Positions 8,790-17,287 of a stretch of DNA of 64,000 nt are shown piece after piece. This DNA is from JBBDST01 sp040904765 (GTDB lineage Bacteria; Actinomycetota; Nitriliruptoria; Nitriliruptorales; Nitriliruptoraceae). Each line of letters opens with the position of its first letter. Position 1 is the stretch's first letter. Under the pieces are notes generated by a model, which saw nothing but the letters and a program-made list of their open reading frames with translations, did not search any database and was not told where the DNA came from. Location of the stretch: the NCBI GenBank assembly GCA_040904765.1, contig JBBDST010000064.1:1-64000 (forward strand), written 5' to 3'. A program made the translations under genes and the position numbers.

Positions 8790-9962
8790 TCACATTCCTA
8801 GCTGTCGATAACGGCGTTTCGCATACAGAAAAAACCCGATCGCGGCGACCTGCATCGCAGCACCAATAAAAAACGAGACGGTGAATCCATAGCGATCGGC
8901 AATCCCACCAAAACTCAACGGCCCAAGGACCCCGCCGACCCACACACCCGACTGAGCGATGCTTGTCGCTACAGCAGTCTGGCTTTCGTTCTTGATCGCG
9001 ACCGTGAACTGAAACAGGCCTTGCCAGCTCCAGCCGATCGCGAACCCGACAATCAACACGGTCGCAAAGAACGCCGACTGCTGGCTAAAGCCCATCGTAT
9101 AAAAGGTGACAGCCCCCACCCCAGTGCACGCCACAATGCCCAGGATGCCGTCGGAATGGAGCCGGTCCGCTAGACCTCCAATCAGTACCCGAAGCACGAT
9201 GGCCAGCAAACTTGACCCAAAAAGCATCCGGCCAGCGGAGATCTCTCCCCAACCAATGGAGACGGCAGCCGGCACAAAAAAGATGCTAAAGGCGTTCACC
9301 GCAGCAGCAGCCAAACCTCCACCGATAGCGACCATGATGAGCGGAAGCATCACAAGTTCGCCACGTTGACCACTTGCCGTCACCCGTTGACGGATCATGT
9401 CGGGTGGCAGTTGGCGGATTGTTGAGGTAAATAATCCGGCGATGACCGTGCCGAAACCCACGGCAATAAAGACGGTGCGCCACGGGACATACAGGGCCGC
9501 CACCGGTACAGCCATGCCCGCCACCAGCGTTGCCATCGGCACTGCTGCCTGTTTTACGCCAAACGCCAACCCGCGCGCTGTGGATACACCTTGAGCAATC
9601 GCCAGGTTGCCTGCCGGGTGAACGATCGCGTTGGCGCAGCCGACCACCCCAAGGCAAACAAATAATCCCCGCCAACTTTGCACCACAAGTCCGATTGCGA
9701 GGTATCCCGCGAACGCTGTCATGCCAGCGAGTCGCAAACTTTTGATCGGCCCCCAGCGCTGCGCAAGTCGACCGAGCGGGATCGACGCGACGGCCGACAT
9801 GAGGAAAAATACGCTGGCGACCAGTCCAAACTGTCCTGGGGTGATGGCGACGTCTTGACGCACCTGCAACGACAGGGCGCCGACGAGAAACACTGGCAGC
9901 ATTACAAACGACACCATCGCGACTACTACCGCGACCGTGCGTATTTCGTCTTTGCGCGTCAT
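8790..9962 (-). CDS. MFS transporter (paralogue 1)
   Basis: A 390-residue major facilitator superfamily permease with about twelve hydrophobic segments and the early loop signature IPLGRLAQRWG between helices 2 and 3. ATG at 9962 is chosen because it aligns with the start of the paralogue (MARIHETRT versus MTRKDEIRT) and GGTGG precedes it. A GTG four codons upstream is the alternative. It probably imports the compound handled by the amidase/SDR/LLM enzymes downstream (inference from context). It lies about 130 bp downstream of a second copy. Confidence 0.9.
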   Translation of the reverse strand: MTRKDEIRTVAVVVAMVSFVMLPVFLVGALSLQVRQDVAITPGQFGLVASVFFLMSAVASIPLGRLAQRWGPIKSLRLAGMTAFAGYLAIGLVVQSWRGLFVCLGVVGCANAIVHPAGNLAIAQGVSTARGLAFGVKQAAVPMATLVAGMAVPVAALYVPWRTVFIAVGFGTVIAGLFTSTIRQLPPDMIRQRVTASGQRGELVMLPLIMVAIGGGLAAAAVNAFSIFFVPAAVSIGWGEISAGRMLFGSSLLAIVLRVLIGGLADRLHSDGILGIVACTGVGAVTFYTMGFSQQSAFFATVLIVGFAIGWSWQGLFQFTVAIKNESQTAVATSIAQSGVWVGGVLGPLSFGGIADRYGFTVSFFIGAAMQVAAIGFFLYAKRRYRQLGM

Positions 9963-10096
9963 ACTGCCACCCACAACTTTCAGAATTTTGCGCGCGGCTG
10001 TCCCTATAACAGAATAACAGACGCGACAGCGCGACTCCCTGCGCCGCCCAACAGGACGTTCGTCCCATCGTGTGGTGCTTTCGTAAAACTATAGGG

Positions 10097-11269
10097 TCAT
10101 AAACCCAAACGCTGGTAACACCGTTTTGCATACACAATGAACCCGACCGATATCACCTGCAAAACAGCGGCAGTGAAAAACGAAATGGCAAAGCCATACC
10201 GCTCGGCGATTAAACCAAAACTGAGCGGTCCAGCGACACCGCCAACCCACACACCAGACTGCACAATGCCTGCCGCAACCGCCGTCTGACTTTCATTTTT
10301 GATCGCCACTGCGAACTGGAACAGCCCCGGCCAACCCCAGCCGATTCCAAACGCAAGCACAAACACGCCCGCATAAAACAACGAAAAGCGACTAAACCCA
10401 AGGAGGAAAAAAGTAACTGCGCCAACTGCGATGAAGGTCGCGACCCATGTCAGACCGTCCGACTTGAACCGGTCCGCTAACCCGCCAATAATGATTCGTA
10501 CTGCGATCGACAGGGAACTGGCCACAGCAAGGAGTTGTCCGGCAGAGATCTCCTCCCAACCGGTCGCCACAGCAGCCGGCACGAAAAAGATGCCAAGCGC
10601 ATTCACTGCTGCCGCTGCCAGTGCTCCGCCAATCGAAAGCATGATTAACGGATACAACACAACCTTTTTCGGTTGACCGGTCGCGGTCATCCGCCGCTGG
10701 ATCTGCTCGGCTGGCAGTTCGGTGATCATTGACGCGAACATGCCGGTGATTACAGCACCAAATCCGACCGTGATAAACACGCTGCGCCACGGCATAAGGG
10801 TTGCTGCGACCGGCACAGCCATCCCGGCAGTCAGCGTTGCGAGCGGCACGGCAGCCTGTTTTACACCGAACGCCAATCCGCGCGCTTTGGAAACACCGCG
10901 GGTAATAGCAAGGTTTCCTGCCGGCTGAGCCAGCGCGTTCGCACACCCGACCACACCGAGACAGACAAAGAAAAACTGCCAACTTTCGGCGATTATGCCA
11001 ATACCCAGATAGCCGCTTAGCGCCAACACGCCAGCGACACGAAAGCTACGAATCGGACCCCACCTTTGCGCGACGCGACCTAAAGGAATCGAGGCGACGG
11101 CCGACACTAAGAAAAACACGCCGGCGACAAGCCCGAACTGTGCAGGCGTAATCGCAAGGTCTTGACGGATTTGAAGCGATAAGGCGCCCACCAGATACAC
11201 GGGTAGCATCACAAACGCCACCATCGACACGACGACGCCGACGGTTCGTGTCTCGTGTATTCGTGCCAT
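10097..11269 (-). CDS. MFS transporter (paralogue 2)
   Basis: A 390-residue MFS permease, strongly similar along its length to the gene at 8790-9962 (IPLGRVAQRWGPI, GVKQAAVP, QSGVWVGGVAGPLSFG). The start ATG at 11269 has AGGTGAG immediately upstream. It is the first gene of the minus-strand catabolic cluster, and the 200-bp spacer to the divergent cupredoxin gene should contain its promoter, though no clear -35/-10 pair stands out. Two intact tandem copies and one remnant show repeated duplication of this transporter. Confidence 0.92.
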   Translation of the reverse strand: MARIHETRTVGVVVSMVAFVMLPVYLVGALSLQIRQDLAITPAQFGLVAGVFFLVSAVASIPLGRVAQRWGPIRSFRVAGVLALSGYLGIGIIAESWQFFFVCLGVVGCANALAQPAGNLAITRGVSKARGLAFGVKQAAVPLATLTAGMAVPVAATLMPWRSVFITVGFGAVITGMFASMITELPAEQIQRRMTATGQPKKVVLYPLIMLSIGGALAAAAVNALGIFFVPAAVATGWEEISAGQLLAVASSLSIAVRIIIGGLADRFKSDGLTWVATFIAVGAVTFFLLGFSRFSLFYAGVFVLAFGIGWGWPGLFQFAVAIKNESQTAVAAGIVQSGVWVGGVAGPLSFGLIAERYGFAISFFTAAVLQVISVGFIVYAKRCYQRLGL

Positions 11270-11470
11270 CTCACCTGTCCTACGTCAACCGTGCCGCAAA
11301 AACCGCGCGTGACCTCATATACGACACGTTTGGCTCGGCGCTATCCACAACTGCCCTAGCCCTGGCTTACCCATTGAGCCGGTCAGGGCAGTTCTTTCTT
11401 TTCGGTACCTTAGTGGGGGCACGGTACGTCTCTTTTCACTCCCTTAGCTCAAACGCTGAAAGGTGTTCTT

Positions 11471-11833
11471 ATGCGCGTACGGTTGCTTCTCGCCACATCT
11501 CTTCTGGCTGTTGGTCTCGCTGCTTGTGGTGGCGACGACAGTTCAGAAACCTCCAACGGCACGGCAGCCACGGCCGTGACGATTGAAGCTGGCGACCTGT
11601 TCTTCGCCCCCGAAACACTGAACGTTTCGGCTGAAGGCGTGGCAATCACTTTGGAAAATATTGGCCTGGTCGAACATAACCTGGTGATTGACGAAGTCGG
11701 ACTTGAGATGTATGTCGACGTCAACGACACCGCCATCGAAACGGTGGTGTTGTCGCCCGGCTCATACGACTTTTACTGCTCCATCCCTGGCCACCGTGAA
11801 GCCGGCATGGAAGGCGTCATCACCGCGTCGTGA
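11471..11833 (+). CDS. Cupredoxin-domain lipoprotein
   Basis: A 120-residue secreted lipoprotein. The first 18 residues form a lipoprotein signal ending in the lipobox LAAC, with Cys19 as lipidation site. The mature part is a small blue-copper-like domain with a complete type-1 copper ligand set: His69, Cys103 (FYC), His108 (PGH) and Met113. It should bind copper and carry electrons at the outer face of the membrane. AAAGG precedes the ATG. It is transcribed away from the MFS cluster and ends before a long hairpin. Confidence 0.85.
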   Translation: MRVRLLLATSLLAVGLAACGGDDSSETSNGTAATAVTIEAGDLFFAPETLNVSAEGVAITLENIGLVEHNLVIDEVGLEMYVDVNDTAIETVVLSPGSYDFYCSIPGHREAGMEGVITAS

Positions 11834-11850
11834 TGACTGAGGCTTAAACG

Positions 11851-11896
11851 AACATGATGGCGGCGAAGCGCATATGCCCTTCGCCGCCATCATGTT
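11851..11896. terminator. 18-bp perfect hairpin, probable bidirectional terminator
   Basis: AACATGATGGCGGCGAAG (11851-11868) and its exact complement (11879-11896) flank a 10-nt loop that itself contains GCATATGC. It lies between the plus-strand cupredoxin gene and minus-strand tRNA-Arg. No long T-run follows on either side, so termination efficiency is uncertain, but position and symmetry fit a shared terminator for the converging transcripts. Confidence 0.7.
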
Positions 11897-11914
11897 GTCG
11901 TGTTCAAGCTGTTG

Positions 11915-11989
11915 CGCGCTGGGAGGGATTCGAACCCCCGACCTTTTGATCCGTAGTCAAATGCTCTATCCAGGCTGAGCTACCAGCGC
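11915..11989 (-). tRNA. tRNA-Arg(ACG)
   Basis: Folds as a standard 75-nt tRNA on the minus strand. The acceptor stem is GCGCTGG with CCAGCGC, the anticodon stem TTTGA/TCAAA carries loop CTACGGA with anticodon ACG, and the T-loop is TTCGAAT. CCA is not encoded. The wobble A is expected to be edited to inosine to read CGN codons. Confidence 0.95.
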
Positions 11990-12002
11990 AATACGTGTTT
12001 CG

Positions 12003-12093
12003 CGGAGGCTGAGGGATTTGAACCCTCGAGGGCCTTAAAAGACCCAACGGGATTAGCAATCCCGCGCCATAGACCAGACTAGGCGAAGCCTCC
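12003..12093 (-). tRNA. tRNA-Ser(GCT)
   Basis: A 91-nt class II tRNA with long variable arm. The acceptor stem is GGAGGCT with AGCCTCC, the anticodon arm CGGGA-TTGCTAA-TCCCG carries anticodon GCT, and the T-loop is TTCAAAT. CCA is not encoded. It lies 13 nt upstream of tRNA-Arg on the same strand, so the two are probably co-transcribed. Confidence 0.95.
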
Positions 12094-12172
12094 AGGCGCG
12101 CCTGCGTCGCCGCAGCAGCGCAGAGTGCATGAAGCGTAGCAGCGTAACACGTTCGCGCAGAACGCTACGCCG

Positions 12173-13330
12173 CTACAGCGTGACCAACAGCTCCCACAGG
12201 TCACGTTTATGCTCCACCCCGATACCCGGATGTGCGCCCATCGCAACATGCCCGTCGATCACCGGCGTGTCATCAAGAAAACCACCGATCGGTCCAAACA
12301 CGCCCGGGTAACATTCGGTGCCGCCAAGCCCTAAGCCGGCAACTAACGCCAAGTTCAGTTGATGTCCCCCGTGGGGAACGAACTGGGTGCGTGACCAGCC
12401 AAGTGCTTCTGCTTGCGTAAGAATACTGACAAATTCGCTTGGCCCGTAGCTCAACGCCGGATCGATCTGGATCACGTCGATCGCGGGGCGCAAACCGCCG
12501 TAACGCAACAGGTTCAACGCGTCTGGCCACGAGAACAGGTTTTCGCCGGTGGCAAGTGGTTGGGGGTACACCGCTGCGATCTGCGCCAACGTGTCAAAAT
12601 CAAGCGGGTCGCACGGTTCTTCATACCAGCGCACGTTATGAGGCGACAACACCTCGGCGTACGCCAGTGCGGTAGGTAGATCAAAACGGCCGTTAGCATC
12701 CACGGCTACATGCGCGCCACCGCCAGCGACCTTAACAGCAGCTGCGATACGTTCACTATCAAGCGCTAGCGCGGCCCCGCCGATCTTGATTTTCACGTCG
12801 TTGAAACCGGTTGCGAGATAGCCAGACAACTCGTCTTCTAACGCTGCCACGGCATCATTTGGCGTGTAATAGCCGCCGGCTGCATACACCCAAGTGCGAG
12901 GCGCTACGTGACCGTTGCCAAAACGGTTGGCAAACAAGGCCGCCAGTGGCAGGTCGTAAAGTTTCGCAGCTAAGTCCCATAACGCCACATCAACTGCGCC
13001 GATTGCGACACTGCGGTCACCATGGCCACCTGGCTTCTCGCCATACAGCATGGCCTTATTCGCTTTCAGCGGATCAATGATGCCATTGTCGTCTACGAGT
13101 TCTTGCGGCTCGACGGCAAACAGGCGTGGTACAGCACGGTCGCGAATAATTTCGCCTTGCCCGTAACGGCCCGGGGACGTGAAGCCGTATCCGGTTACCG
13201 GTTTACCGTCACGGATGACGTCTGATTCGACGGCGACCAACGATGCGGTCATCATCGAAAAACTCATGTACGCATTCGTCATCTGTGACGACAACGGGAT
13301 CGTGCGTTCACGGATCTGCCGGATTTTCAT
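12173..13330 (-). CDS. Enolase-superfamily dehydratase, D-tartrate dehydratase-like
   Basis: A 385-residue mandelate racemase/enolase superfamily protein. Lys180 and Lys182 (VKIKIGG), metal ligands Asp211 (DANGRFD), Glu237 (YEEP) and a Glu in ATGENLFS, and the C-terminal PHGGHQ are all present. This order and the overall sequence resemble characterised D-tartrate dehydratase (which forms oxaloacetate); that assignment is by family memory. ATG at 13330 with AAGGGAG is chosen over an upstream start that adds 19 poorly supported residues. It is the last gene of the operon running from E1-alpha, 84 nt after the ThDP enzyme. Confidence 0.8.
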   Translation of the reverse strand: MKIRQIRERTIPLSSQMTNAYMSFSMMTASLVAVESDVIRDGKPVTGYGFTSPGRYGQGEIIRDRAVPRLFAVEPQELVDDNGIIDPLKANKAMLYGEKPGGHGDRSVAIGAVDVALWDLAAKLYDLPLAALFANRFGNGHVAPRTWVYAAGGYYTPNDAVAALEDELSGYLATGFNDVKIKIGGAALALDSERIAAAVKVAGGGAHVAVDANGRFDLPTALAYAEVLSPHNVRWYEEPCDPLDFDTLAQIAAVYPQPLATGENLFSWPDALNLLRYGGLRPAIDVIQIDPALSYGPSEFVSILTQAEALGWSRTQFVPHGGHQLNLALVAGLGLGGTECYPGVFGPIGGFLDDTPVIDGHVAMGAHPGIGVEHKRDLWELLVTL

Positions 13331-13414
13331 TGTTTCTCCCTTGCCCCGCGCCACAGACGTGACGGTAACCAGCATAGGCAACGTCACCCGCGCTGCACCG
13401 GCCTGACTTCGTGT

Positions 13415-15157
13415 CTAGGCGATCCGGTCGCCGTCTCGCACCGCCACCGCACGGTTGTCGACAGCAGGCAGCATCTGGGCGGGGTCGCGGGTCACCACCA
13501 CGTCGACAACGGACGGTCCTGGTGTGTGCATGGCCTCAACGAGTGCATCAGCGAGCGCTGCCGGGTCCTCGACACGGATGCCGTGACAGCCCATGGCGGT
13601 CGCGATTGCCGCATAGTTCAGTTCCGTCAGATCAGAAGCGTGGCTCGCCCCCTCTCCATACATCGCATACTGCAGCGCTTTGACGTATCCCGACGCGGCG
13701 TTATTCACCACAATAATGGCGCAGGTCACTGAAAGCCGGCGTGCGGTTTCAAGTTCACCAAGCGACATGTTCATGCCACCGTCACCGGTAAGGCTAAACA
13801 CCGTACGGCCCGGTGCGGCCAAGGCTGCACCGATCGCCCCGGGGACGCCGTAGCCGATCGAGGCAAACCCTCGATCGGGCACAAAGCCTCGACCGGCCTG
13901 TTTCGTGTCAAAGAGCAGTCCGCCCCAGTGTGCGGCGAAACCACCGTCGGCGACAAGGATCCCATCGGCAGGCAGTACCGCGTTGATCTCGGTCAACAGT
14001 CTTGGCATGCCGATGGGAACTTCATCGGAAGTGAGCCGTTGGGCAACGCCCGTACGCCACTTCTCCATCCGCTCAGCTACCTCACAGGCGTATGGAGCCA
14101 AACGTCGACCTAGCGTGTCAACGGCTGCACCCAGGGTGCTTGCCAGATCTTCGATACCAAGGCGCACATCGCCCCACAGGGCGACCTGCGGATGCACGAT
14201 GCGGTCAAATTCTTCAGCCAAAACATCCAGATGAATCACCGGTGTCGCAACGTCAGGCAACACGTAGCGTTTCGTGGCGATCTCCCCAAGTTTGCAACCC
14301 ACAACAAACAACACGTCCGCCTCGTCGATAAGCGCATTAGCGATCCGGTCGTAACGCCCAAACAGTCCGGCATTCAACGGATCGGTGCAAGGAAGCGACC
14401 CCTTGCCCGTCAGGGTGTGCGCGACCGGAATATTGCAGCTGCGTGCAAAAGCGGTCACCGCCGCCGAAGCATCGGAGAGATGCACACCGCCACCGGCGAG
14501 CAGCACCGGTCGTTTCGACGACGCAAGTAGCTCGGCTGCCGCTGCCGTCTGGGCCGCATCGGGCCGACTACGGATCGCTGGCACGCCGCGACTACGCACC
14601 GGAGCAAAAAACGCGTCGATCGCAAAGCTGGCCTTGGCATGCGCGATGTCTTCGGGTACATCGACGATGACCGGGCCTGGCCGGCCGGAAGTCGCCACCA
14701 CGAACGCCCGACGGATCAGTTCAGGGATCCGCTCGACCATCTCTACACGCAACACTTCTTTGCATGCCGGCCGAAGTATGTCTAACTGCCGACTCTCTTG
14801 AGTCATGTTCTTCCAGGAGTGCTGGCGGTGAGTGTCGCCAATCACTGCGATTAGCGCCGTGCCGGCATTGAGTGCTTCGACAAGTCCGGTCACCAGGTTG
14901 GTTGCCCCTGGGCCAAGGGTTGCGTCGACAAGCCCCACGCCCCCGGAAACCTTGGCGTAGGCGTCGGCGGCAAACACCCCGGCCCGTTCATCGTTGATCA
15001 GGTGGTGTGCCAGCCCGAGCCGACGCGCCGCGTCGTAGAACGGCAGCAACTGAAACCCGCCCATGCCAAACATCGGTCCTGCGTCACAGGCCAAAAGCAT
15101 TCGAGCGATCGCTTCGCCCCCGGTGATCTCGACGGTGTCTGGAGGCGAGGTGGCCAT
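13415..15157 (-). CDS. Acetolactate synthase-like thiamine diphosphate enzyme
   Basis: A 580-residue three-domain ThDP-dependent enzyme of the acetolactate synthase/2-oxoacid decarboxylase type. Catalytic Glu57 (NDERAG) in the N-terminal domain and the ThDP/Mg motif GDGGMN...VVNN in the C-terminal domain are intact. The Glu argues against glyoxylate carboligase, which lacks it. ATG at 15157 follows AGAGGACG; a TTG seven codons earlier is less likely. No regulatory subunit gene (ilvN) is nearby, so a catabolic rather than branched-chain biosynthetic role is likely. The substrate is unknown. Confidence 0.85.
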   Translation of the reverse strand: MATSPPDTVEITGGEAIARMLLACDAGPMFGMGGFQLLPFYDAARRLGLAHHLINDERAGVFAADAYAKVSGGVGLVDATLGPGATNLVTGLVEALNAGTALIAVIGDTHRQHSWKNMTQESRQLDILRPACKEVLRVEMVERIPELIRRAFVVATSGRPGPVIVDVPEDIAHAKASFAIDAFFAPVRSRGVPAIRSRPDAAQTAAAAELLASSKRPVLLAGGGVHLSDASAAVTAFARSCNIPVAHTLTGKGSLPCTDPLNAGLFGRYDRIANALIDEADVLFVVGCKLGEIATKRYVLPDVATPVIHLDVLAEEFDRIVHPQVALWGDVRLGIEDLASTLGAAVDTLGRRLAPYACEVAERMEKWRTGVAQRLTSDEVPIGMPRLLTEINAVLPADGILVADGGFAAHWGGLLFDTKQAGRGFVPDRGFASIGYGVPGAIGAALAAPGRTVFSLTGDGGMNMSLGELETARRLSVTCAIIVVNNAASGYVKALQYAMYGEGASHASDLTELNYAAIATAMGCHGIRVEDPAALADALVEAMHTPGPSVVDVVVTRDPAQMLPAVDNRAVAVRDGDRIA

Positions 15158-15358
15158 AGGTCGTCCTCTTGATCGCAATGGCCGAACCTGACGTTCGGCA
15201 CGTACGTACGAAACCGGATCCGTTCACAAACACTTACGCAACGGCGCTGCGGTACGGCGACGTCGCGAGGCCCTCAACACGCTCCCACGAAAAGGACATT
15301 TGGATCCTACCGATTGGCTTAACACCCCCGCAAGAGTGCCCCATTTGGGTCGGTCGTG

Positions 15359-16252
15359 TCATAAAACGTTTCCGTCTAAATCAGCTGTTGTGGGCTTCAT
15401 TGGCGAACGCACCGCCGCAGCGTTAAGCAGCAAATCGATAAACGTCTTCGCCGGCATGCCAACGACGGCCCCGTACGCAGTCGCACGTCGGTTCACATGC
15501 GAGATCACCCCATCGGCGTACGACGACGCGGCACTGCCGATAACTGCCGAGTGTGCACTGACCGTTACCGCAGCGATCTGGCGGTCATCGAGCGCGGCAA
15601 GCCGCGAGCGGCCACGGCCATCGGGTCCTGCCCCAGCATCGTTAAACACGGCCGCATACGCGTCTGCTTTGAGGGCCGTTTCGGGCCGGTCGCCAAGCAG
15701 TGCGCCGTGTGAGCCGGTCACAAGTATGGCGCCACGATCCGTCTCAACAGCAAGCGAGGCCGAGTCGATCCCCCACACGGGGATCGGGGCTTTCGGGTCC
15801 GTTATGGCAAACCGTGCCTCAGCTAAAGACACCTGCTGGGGTGCGACTGCTGTGGCATGCATCATGCGCCGTGCGGTGTCGTAAGCCGTGTCGCCAGGGG
15901 CGCAGTCAAGCCGACGCGCCGCGTCATTAACGAAACTCACGATGCCATGTTCGGCGCAGTCTTTGCCCTGGCCAATCCTGCTGCTGCGGTAGTCGAGGGT
16001 CGCTGCAGCCAAACCGACGTCATCAGCCAGTACCAAAACGGCGATGCCGGCCTGGTCGCGCCCAACGCCAGCATCACTTGCAATCAGTCCGCGTAACCCG
16101 ACGCTGATTGCAACCTTCGCGGTGTAGCCGCCTCCGTGCGACGCGGCGATCGCGACACTGCCTTGGTGGGATGCATCAAGGTGAGTGATCGAGTCGAGCA
16201 CGACGATGTCCGGCGGGTGTCCGTCATGTTGGTGTGTCGCGTCGAGACTCAT
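15359..16252 (-). CDS. Unknown protein with two-fold internal repeat
   Basis: I do not recognise a named family with confidence. The 297-residue protein is an internal duplication. Residues ~17-125 and ~158-275 share the order DS...SHGG/SHGA...DAGxGxDxxGxxxL...DD..IAA.T....S.IG......GI/VISxVN. No membrane segment or signal peptide is seen, and the composition is rich in Ala, Gly and Asp. The start ATG overlaps the stop of the E1-beta gene (ATGA), so it is translationally coupled to a 2-oxoacid dehydrogenase-like E1. It may be an accessory or substrate-binding protein of that pathway (inference). A 200-nt spacer separates it from the ThDP enzyme. Confidence 0.75.
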   Translation of the reverse strand: MSLDATHQHDGHPPDIVVLDSITHLDASHQGSVAIAASHGGGYTAKVAISVGLRGLIASDAGVGRDQAGIAVLVLADDVGLAAATLDYRSSRIGQGKDCAEHGIVSFVNDAARRLDCAPGDTAYDTARRMMHATAVAPQQVSLAEARFAITDPKAPIPVWGIDSASLAVETDRGAILVTGSHGALLGDRPETALKADAYAAVFNDAGAGPDGRGRSRLAALDDRQIAAVTVSAHSAVIGSAASSYADGVISHVNRRATAYGAVVGMPAKTFIDLLLNAAAVRSPMKPTTADLDGNVL

Positions 16253-17250
16253 CGTTCGGCGCCGACCACCTGGGTGATCGCAGTTACCAAGTCATCGACC
16301 GAAGGGGTAGCCAACGCCTCAAGAGCAATGTTGAACGCCGTTGGTGCATCAGCACCGCACACCCGACGCATCGGTGCGCGCAAGCAAGCGAACGTGTCGG
16401 CGTGTTCGCCGACAACAGCCAACACTTCGGAAGTGAACGAACACATCGGCGGCGCATCATCGGTGGCGATAAGGCGGCCTGTCTTTTGCACTGAACGTCG
16501 GATCATCTCGATGTCAAGAGGGGTTACCGTCCGGGGATCGATGATCTCCACTTCGATGCCATCGCGGGCAAGAATTTCCGCCGCCGCAACGGCCACCTGA
16601 ACCATGTAGCCAAGCGCCACGACGGTGATTGTCGTGCCCTGGCGTGCGAACCGGCCCGTCCCAAGCGGGATCGGGGCGGTTTCGCTCACAGGCACGTTTT
16701 CAACCTGCGATTGGCAGCGCAACGGCTCGAGCACGACGACCGGGTTGTCGTCACGGATCGCCGCTTTCATCAAACCCAGTGCATCAGATGCACACGAGGG
16801 CATCACGACCTTAAGACCTGGGGCGTGCGCATAAATGCTGTGCATGCTTGCGGCATGCTGCGCAGCTGACTGGTTGCCTGCACCCGACGTTGCCCGCATC
16901 ACCATAGGAACGCGGACCTGACCGCCAGTCATGTAGTGCAGTTTCGCGGCGTGATTCACCACCTGATCAAAAGCGACCAGAGAGAATGCAGCGGTGCGCC
17001 ACCACACGATCGGTCGCAAACCTCGCACAGCTGCGCCGACCGCAGCGCCAGTAAACCCGTTTTCCGAAATTGGGGTGCGACGGATCCGTCGTGCACCAAA
17101 CTCGTCCAACAGGCCGCCAGGTGGCGTCGCTGTTGCAAGAAAAAACACGTCGTCGTCGCGGCGCATCTCTTCAGCGATGGCCCGCTCAACCGCTTGGGCA
17201 TACGTCATCGCGACGACGTCAGCACCGTTGTCGCCTTTGGTGTCTGTCAT
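16249..17250 (-). CDS. 2-oxoacid (pyruvate/acetoin) dehydrogenase E1-beta-like subunit
   Basis: A 333-residue transketolase-like beta subunit of a ThDP-dependent E1. It starts TYAQAVERAIAEEM, contains the ISENGFTGAAVGAAVRGLRPI segment with the conserved Glu that activates ThDP, and ends with a transketolase C-terminal domain (VEIIDPRTVTPLD). ATG at 17250 has AGGGAG upstream. An earlier in-frame start would overlap the E1-alpha gene. It follows E1-alpha by 37 nt and overlaps the next gene by 4 nt. No E2 or E3 gene is in this operon, which is unusual for a complete dehydrogenase complex. Confidence 0.88.
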   Translation of the reverse strand: MTDTKGDNGADVVAMTYAQAVERAIAEEMRRDDDVFFLATATPPGGLLDEFGARRIRRTPISENGFTGAAVGAAVRGLRPIVWWRTAAFSLVAFDQVVNHAAKLHYMTGGQVRVPMVMRATSGAGNQSAAQHAASMHSIYAHAPGLKVVMPSCASDALGLMKAAIRDDNPVVVLEPLRCQSQVENVPVSETAPIPLGTGRFARQGTTITVVALGYMVQVAVAAAEILARDGIEVEIIDPRTVTPLDIEMIRRSVQKTGRLIATDDAPPMCSFTSEVLAVVGEHADTFACLRAPMRRVCGADAPTAFNIALEALATPSVDDLVTAITQVVGAER

Positions 17251-17287
17251 GTGCTTCTCCCTACTCACATCCGTGACGACGCGGCGA

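Noticed and set aside
12136..12176. Imperfect hairpin between the tartrate-dehydratase-like gene and tRNA-Ser
   Set aside because: It contains mismatches, overlaps the stop codon and has no T-run, so a terminator call is not supported.
13415..15157. Glyoxylate carboligase identity for the ThDP enzyme
   Set aside because: The catalytic Glu is present (NDERAG), whereas glyoxylate carboligase lacks it; neighbours also do not fit.
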